The position numbers and the translations under genes are program-made. Below the pieces are notes generated by a model. It ran no database searches. It was not told the origin of the DNA and saw only the letters and a list, made by a program, of their open reading frames with translations. This document shows, in pieces, positions 23,063 through 27,115 of a stretch of DNA of 27,115 bases. The stretch is from Collinsella sp. (lineage in GTDB: Bacteria > Actinomycetota > Coriobacteriia > Coriobacteriales > Coriobacteriaceae), in contig DXZR01000027.1 of assembly GCA_019419555.1 (NCBI GenBank), positions 1 to 27,115 of the forward strand, written 5' to 3'. Each line of letters opens with the position of its first letter. Positions within the stretch are counted from its first letter, which is position 1.

Positions 23063-23091
23063 ATTAAAACCGTCAATATGCTATCACGCAA
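23063..23091 (-). promoter_or_regulatory. sigma-70-type promoter of the riboswitch/DUF4430 operon
   Basis: On the minus strand, TTGCGT (23091-23086) and TTTAAT (23068-23063) are separated by exactly 17 bases. Transcription would begin near 23055, at the 5' edge of the riboswitch. The -35 hexamer overlaps the U-tract of the preceding terminator. Confidence 0.55.
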
Positions 23092-23117
23092 AAGGGCCTC
23101 GCACGCAGGCGAAGCCC
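23090..23117 (-). terminator. rho-independent terminator of the aarF transcript
   Basis: On the minus strand GGGCTTCGC pairs with GCGAGGCCC (8 pairs plus one mismatch, 6-base loop), followed by TTTTGCG. It lies about 50 bases past the aarF stop and insulates the riboswitch operon. Confidence 0.75.
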
Positions 23118-23168
23118 AAGGTAAAAGCTATTGTTTGCGAAAGGAAAATGCGGTGACGGTCGCAGCCT

Positions 23169-24932
23169 CTAGCGCTTGCCGCCGTGGCTGTTGAGCCAGA
23201 TATTGCGGCCCAGCATAAGCGCCAGCACCAGCGCGCTCACGTAGCCCATAAAGCCAATGACCGGGATACCAAACACAACCGGCTCGATGCGCGCGTAGTA
23301 CACCACCGACGAACCGATAAACAAGCCGGCGATAACAATAGCCATCGACATGCGGTCGATAATTCCACCCAGCTGTCGCAGCGCCTTATCGCTGCTCATG
23401 ATCTGCGTGTTCACCTTAAGCTGGCCGCGTGTGAGCATGCGCGAAGCCAAGCCCAGATACTCGGCCGCCTCGAGCGAGCCCTTCGCCGCGCGATAACTGC
23501 TCGCTGCAAAGTCGCGGCTCATCTCGCGCATGCGGGCGTAGGTGCTCTTCTCGTTTTTGATGTGCGTCTGGATGATCTGGATCATGTTGACGTTGGGCAT
23601 GTACTCGGTCAACAGGCCCTCGAGCGTCACCATGCCGCGGGCGAACATCGTCACCACGCTCGGCAGCTCAACGTCATTTTTGCGCGCGAGGTTTAACAGC
23701 GAAGTCAAAAACTCGCCGATATCTAGGTCCTTAAGGTCAAGGCCCGCAAAGTCAGCCACGATAAAGTCCAAATCGGACAAAAAGGCCGAATGATCGAGCT
23801 CAGCCGAGTCGCCACGCGTCACGGCGAAGCGCATGAGCGAATCCTTGAGCTTGGGCACGTCGCCCTCGGCCACGGCGAAAATCATGTCCTTGACGATACC
23901 GCGGTCGTGGCTCGACATGCGTCCGACCATACCCAAGTCGATAAAGTAAACGATACCGTCTTTGAGGATGATGTTTCCCGCATGCGGGTCAGCATGGAAA
24001 AAGCCGTCATCAAGCACCTGCGTCGAGTAGTCCTCGACGATTGCGGCACCGATCTTTTCCAAGTCATAGCCCTCGGCCACCAAGCGTTCAGGATCGGCGA
24101 TCGAAATGCCGTCGACGTAGTCCATAACCACCACGTGTTCGGTGCACAGGTCCAGATAGGATTTAGGGCACGTCACGCCATGAACGCTCTTATGGAACTC
24201 GTAGAAGTCGTTGAGGTTTTTGGCCTCGGCCAAAAAGTTGGTCTCCTCGCGAAACGAGGTCCACAGCTCCTCGACCACGCCGTGCAGGTCAACGAATTGA
24301 TCGGTGTTGACGAACTTGGAAACGATACGCACCACCGAGCGGATGATATCGATGTCCTGCGCCATAACCTGCTGCGCACCGGGGCGCTGCACCTTGACGG
24401 CCACGTCCTCGCCCGTCACCAGACGAGCGCGGTGCACCTGCGCGAGCGACGCGCTACCGAGCGGGTTGGGGTCGATCGCATCGAACATCTCCCCCAGGCG
24501 CAGGCCGTATTCTTCTTCCAGACAGCTGAGTACGACCTCGTACGGCACCGGCTCCACGTCGGAGCGCAGACGACGCAGCTCGTCGCAAAAGCGCTGCGGC
24601 AGAATCTCGGACCGGTTGGCCAAAATCTGCCCCATCTTGACGAACATGGGGCCGAGTTCCTCGAGCAGGCGGCGCAAACGAACCGGCGTGAGGTTATCCC
24701 ACACGCGGTACTTTTTGACCAGGCGTACAATCTGCCCAATGCGTTCGCGACGACCCGCCGGCGTGAGCTGGTATTCCTCGTCCGGCGCCATCGCGTCGGG
24801 CTCCTCGGGCACCATATCGACGGCGCGCGGCTTCTTGCGAGCGCCCGAGACGGCGGCGTCGACCTCATCGACAACCGTCGCCTCGTCACCCAAGGGATCT
24901 AGATTGTTGTAATCGGTGGTGGAATCTGCCAT
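23169..24932 (-). CDS. ABC1/AarF/UbiB-family atypical kinase
   Basis: A 587-residue member of the UbiB (ADCK) family of protein-kinase-like ATPases. Family features in order: KMGQ (99-102, the UbiB-specific KxGQ motif), GSASLAQVH (159-167, the Ala-rich nucleotide loop), VAVKVQRPG (Lys181), EETNFLAEAKN, HADPHAGN (313-320, catalytic loop) and DLG (332-334). Two hydrophobic helices near 528-578 anchor the C-terminus. The N-terminal 55 residues are acidic and variable. UbiB proteins support isoprenoid quinone synthesis or lipid homeostasis in other organisms; no quinone genes are adjacent, so the role here is open. The start ATG 24932 is 8 bases after the stop of the phasin-like gene, implying coupled translation. 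Confidence 0.92.
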   Translation of the reverse strand: MADSTTDYNNLDPLGDEATVVDEVDAAVSGARKKPRAVDMVPEEPDAMAPDEEYQLTPAGRRERIGQIVRLVKKYRVWDNLTPVRLRRLLEELGPMFVKMGQILANRSEILPQRFCDELRRLRSDVEPVPYEVVLSCLEEEYGLRLGEMFDAIDPNPLGSASLAQVHRARLVTGEDVAVKVQRPGAQQVMAQDIDIIRSVVRIVSKFVNTDQFVDLHGVVEELWTSFREETNFLAEAKNLNDFYEFHKSVHGVTCPKSYLDLCTEHVVVMDYVDGISIADPERLVAEGYDLEKIGAAIVEDYSTQVLDDGFFHADPHAGNIILKDGIVYFIDLGMVGRMSSHDRGIVKDMIFAVAEGDVPKLKDSLMRFAVTRGDSAELDHSAFLSDLDFIVADFAGLDLKDLDIGEFLTSLLNLARKNDVELPSVVTMFARGMVTLEGLLTEYMPNVNMIQIIQTHIKNEKSTYARMREMSRDFAASSYRAAKGSLEAAEYLGLASRMLTRGQLKVNTQIMSSDKALRQLGGIIDRMSMAIVIAGLFIGSSVVYYARIEPVVFGIPVIGFMGYVSALVLALMLGRNIWLNSHGGKR

Positions 24933-24940
24933 CTGCGCTG

Positions 24941-25357
24941 CTACTCGGCCTCTTCGGTATCCTTCGCATCGTCGGGCTCAACGGACTCGACGGGCACCGA
25001 GGTCACGTTGTCCTCGACCGAATCGACGATGTCGCGCACATGGGCCAGGAAGGCAGTGCGCTCGGGAGCGGTCATGACGCGGACGCGGGCAAGGATAAGC
25101 TCGTCAAGCACGCGCTGGGCCGCGGTCTCGCCCTGCATGCCCAGACGCTCGGTCAGGTCGGAGATGGTGCCACCGGCCTGCTCGAACATATCGGACACGC
25201 TGCGGGCGATATCGGGGGTGGCGGTGTCCTTGCGGACCTGCTCGCCCTTGGTGTTAAGGTCGTCGAGGACCTTCTTGCCGCCTTCGACAGCAACGGCGGC
25301 AGCGCCAAAGCCAACGTTGATGGCGCCGTTAACAAGCTGATCGAGTTTCATAACCAT
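24941..25357 (-). CDS. phasin-like / coiled-coil accessory protein
   Basis: A 138-residue, mostly helical, acidic protein with no signal peptide. It has an alanine/glycine-rich N-terminal segment (about 8-26), amphipathic helices to residue 110, and an acidic tail rich in E and D. The pattern recalls phasin-like proteins annotated as polyhydroxyalkanoate granule or synthesis regulators, which are often found beside UbiB kinases, but the similarity is weak. ATG 25357 has GGAG 6 bases upstream. Its stop lies 8 bases before the aarF start, so the two products probably act together. The gap 25358-25456 holds no clear element. Confidence 0.65.
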   Translation of the reverse strand: MVMKLDQLVNGAINVGFGAAAVAVEGGKKVLDDLNTKGEQVRKDTATPDIARSVSDMFEQAGGTISDLTERLGMQGETAAQRVLDELILARVRVMTAPERTAFLAHVRDIVDSVEDNVTSVPVESVEPDDAKDTEEAE

Positions 25358-25456
25358 GGTTGTCTCCAATCATAAACAACTGCATTGGCGTTCTTGTACC
25401 CAAGATCGAGTGAAAGCGACAAAGCGTTTTAGCGCTATTCGATCGACGGGAAATCC

Positions 25457-26980
25457 CTACCTCACGTTGTCGTTCATCGCGAAAGAGTTCTTCATGGCGC
25501 AGCTCGTGGTGTAGAGCACCTTGCCCAGTAGAGCATCGGTCTCCACACGAACACACTCGGCAAAGGCCTCATTGGCGCGTGCAAGCTCGGCAGGCACCTC
25601 GGCCTCAGGCAGAGCGGCTACGGTAGCATCGACGTCATGGATCTGCTTGTGGCCCATGCCACCGACCTTCTCCTGGTAGTCCTCCACAGCGCGGCCGCAC
25701 TCATGGAAACGGACGTCAGCCAGGGCGCCGATCAGGCGGTTGGCCCAGTAGAAGTTTTCGGACGTCACGCGAGCCTGCGTGTCGGCATAGTACTCGGGCA
25801 TGGTCTCGACGTTGGCGTACAGCGGAACCAGCGCGTTAAACGAGTTGGAACCAAAGGCCATCCACTGCACGGCGCGATACGCCGGCTGCGCATAGGGGCG
25901 CAGCTGCAGCACGGCGAGCTGGCTGTTGCGGTTGATGCCGATGGGGCGATAAGCGCCACGCGTGGCGGGCGTGCCCTTGCTGCCGTAGCAGTCGTACTCC
26001 GTGCCCTGGTAGTGGCTCGAAAGCACGTACTTAATGTCCTCGATGGTCACCTTGCGCTCGGGCACGCGGCTCCAGGGGATATCGTCGCTCTCGGGCGTGT
26101 AGTCGGCGTCGGGGCCATCCCACACGTCACTGGGGTTGAGGCAGCGCTGCATGTACCAGGCGCGCGGCGTGTTGTAGACATGGTCGCTGTCGCTGTGCGA
26201 GCCAAAGGCCTCGCGCGGGTTAAAGACCGCAGCCGGACCGTCGCCCTCAACGCCCAGCGTCAGGTCCAAATGCCACTCGGCCATCCAGGAGCGCAGGTCG
26301 GCGGAGCACATGTGGTCGGCCTGGGCGCCCTCGGCGTCATCCAGGTCAAAGCTGTCGATACCCAGCTGGTTGGGCATGGTCACATAGGCGTCGTCAGGCA
26401 CGCGCTTTGCGATCCAATGGTGACCGCCGATGGTCTCGAGCCACCAGATCTCGTCCACATCACTAAAGGCGATGCCGTTGTTCTCGTAGGTGCCGTAGCG
26501 CTCGAGCAGGTCGCCCAGGATACGAACGCCGTCGCGGGCGGACTTGGCGTACGGCAGGACCAGGGTCACCATGTCCTCCTCGCCCAGGCCACCGGGCTGT
26601 GCCGGAACGTATCCATCCTCGCCTTCGTTGCCCCTAGCGGGCACGTAGTCCACAAGCGGGTCGGCGCCGCGGACGCGCTCGTTGGTGGTGAGCGTCTCGG
26701 TTGCGGACATGCCAACATTGAGCTCGTTGAATCCGGCCTCGGCCCAAATACCGTGACCGGGAACGACGTCGGGGACGCTCGTGTAGCGCATGGGATTGTC
26801 GGGCAACTCAACGGTCAGGTGGCTCAGGACGCTCGTGTAGACACGCGGCTGCTCGTCGGGATGCACCACGCGCATGCGCTTGGGCTCAAACACCCCGTTG
26901 GACGAGTCCTCGTTGCGGGCGACCAGCGTCGACCCGTCGTAGCTCGCGTTCTTACCAACCAAAATCGTTGTGCACGGCAT
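25457..26980 (-). CDS. C69-family dipeptidase (PepD-like Ntn hydrolase)
   Basis: A 507-residue cytoplasmic dipeptidase of peptidase family C69, which cleaves a broad range of dipeptides by an N-terminal cysteine nucleophile. The N-terminus MPCTTILVGKNASYDGST carries the nucleophile Cys3 and is followed by ARNEDS, the family signature. Later signatures are GFNELNVGMSATET, the segment WWLETIGGHHWIAKRVPDD, and HVYNTPRAWY. Length is slightly above the 470-480 typical for lactobacillar PepD. AGGAGG abuts an ATG at 26986 and lies 6 bases before ATG 26980; the second gives the familiar MPC start. It would feed amino acids, including arginine, from small peptides. The remaining 26987-27115 holds a TACACT box (minus strand, near 27015) but no clear gene. 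Confidence 0.94.
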   Translation of the reverse strand: MPCTTILVGKNASYDGSTLVARNEDSSNGVFEPKRMRVVHPDEQPRVYTSVLSHLTVELPDNPMRYTSVPDVVPGHGIWAEAGFNELNVGMSATETLTTNERVRGADPLVDYVPARGNEGEDGYVPAQPGGLGEEDMVTLVLPYAKSARDGVRILGDLLERYGTYENNGIAFSDVDEIWWLETIGGHHWIAKRVPDDAYVTMPNQLGIDSFDLDDAEGAQADHMCSADLRSWMAEWHLDLTLGVEGDGPAAVFNPREAFGSHSDSDHVYNTPRAWYMQRCLNPSDVWDGPDADYTPESDDIPWSRVPERKVTIEDIKYVLSSHYQGTEYDCYGSKGTPATRGAYRPIGINRNSQLAVLQLRPYAQPAYRAVQWMAFGSNSFNALVPLYANVETMPEYYADTQARVTSENFYWANRLIGALADVRFHECGRAVEDYQEKVGGMGHKQIHDVDATVAALPEAEVPAELARANEAFAECVRVETDALLGKVLYTTSCAMKNSFAMNDNVR

Positions 26981-27115
26981 GCGCATCCTCCTTGAGCGAA
27001 GAAATCAAACGGCAACAGTGTATCGCTTCGACGCAAAAAGGGCGAAACCACGGCCTCGGCAGGTCGCGCGCGCAGACGTGGTGTAAGAGTGTCCTGAGGT
27101 CCGTCGCTGCAAGTC

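Noticed and set aside
25637..26995. A 452-codon plus-strand frame opposite the C69 dipeptidase
   Set aside because: Antisense shadow; the minus strand has a complete family signature and a good ribosome binding site.

Overview
The window looks like chromosomal DNA of a GC-rich, anaerobic Gram-positive bacterium, most likely a gut Coriobacteriia of the Collinsella type. The basis is GC-rich genes with clear AGGAG ribosome binding sites, a class III fructose-1,6-bisphosphatase, the QueH form of epoxyqueuosine reductase, a YfcC-type arginine/ornithine exchanger, a C69 dipeptidase, and large secreted DUF4430 proteins. This assignment is inferred from gene content; no rRNA or tRNA gene is visible to confirm it.

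Layout. (1) 1-1404: queA (queuosine tRNA modification) with terminators, and perhaps the first codons of another gene at the very edge. (2) 1539-7460: a visibly AT-richer arginine deiminase islet. One strand carries yfcC/arcD-like, arcA and argF. The other carries a second, diverged arginine deiminase followed by an XRE-type regulator with a degenerate S24 domain. A divergent promoter region with ATCAAT/ATTGAT half-sites separates the two units. No carbamate kinase is present. (3) 7521-8673: queH and a DUF3267 zincin-like membrane protein, minus strand. (4) 8806-13624: a methionyl-tRNA synthetase-like protein with an altered KMSKS signature, an RsmF/NOP2-type rRNA m5C methyltransferase, a 56-residue membrane protein on the other strand, and a TIM-barrel-like protein of unknown function ending in a strong terminator. 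(5) 13656-17940: degV and fbp (class III), divergent across a 320-bp region with five TTTACCA motifs, then two tandem GtrA-family membrane proteins. (6) 18043-23117: a cobalamin-riboswitch-controlled operon for two surface proteins that together carry five DUF4430 (transcobalamin C-terminal-like) domains. (7) 23169-26980: an AarF/UbiB-type kinase with an upstream phasin-like protein, and a C69-family dipeptidase.

How it fits together. The islet supports arginine import, deimination and ornithine export, probably under the adjacent regulator. The most interesting unit is region 6. A cobalamin riboswitch preceded by a recognisable promoter leads into a signal-peptide protein with four DUF4430 repeats, a beta-propeller-like region, an InlB-like repeat and a C-terminal membrane anchor. 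A membrane-anchored single-DUF4430 protein follows at once. Vitamin B12 control together with domains related to mammalian B12 carriers suggests a Gram-positive surface system for capturing corrinoids. Function here is inferred, not shown.
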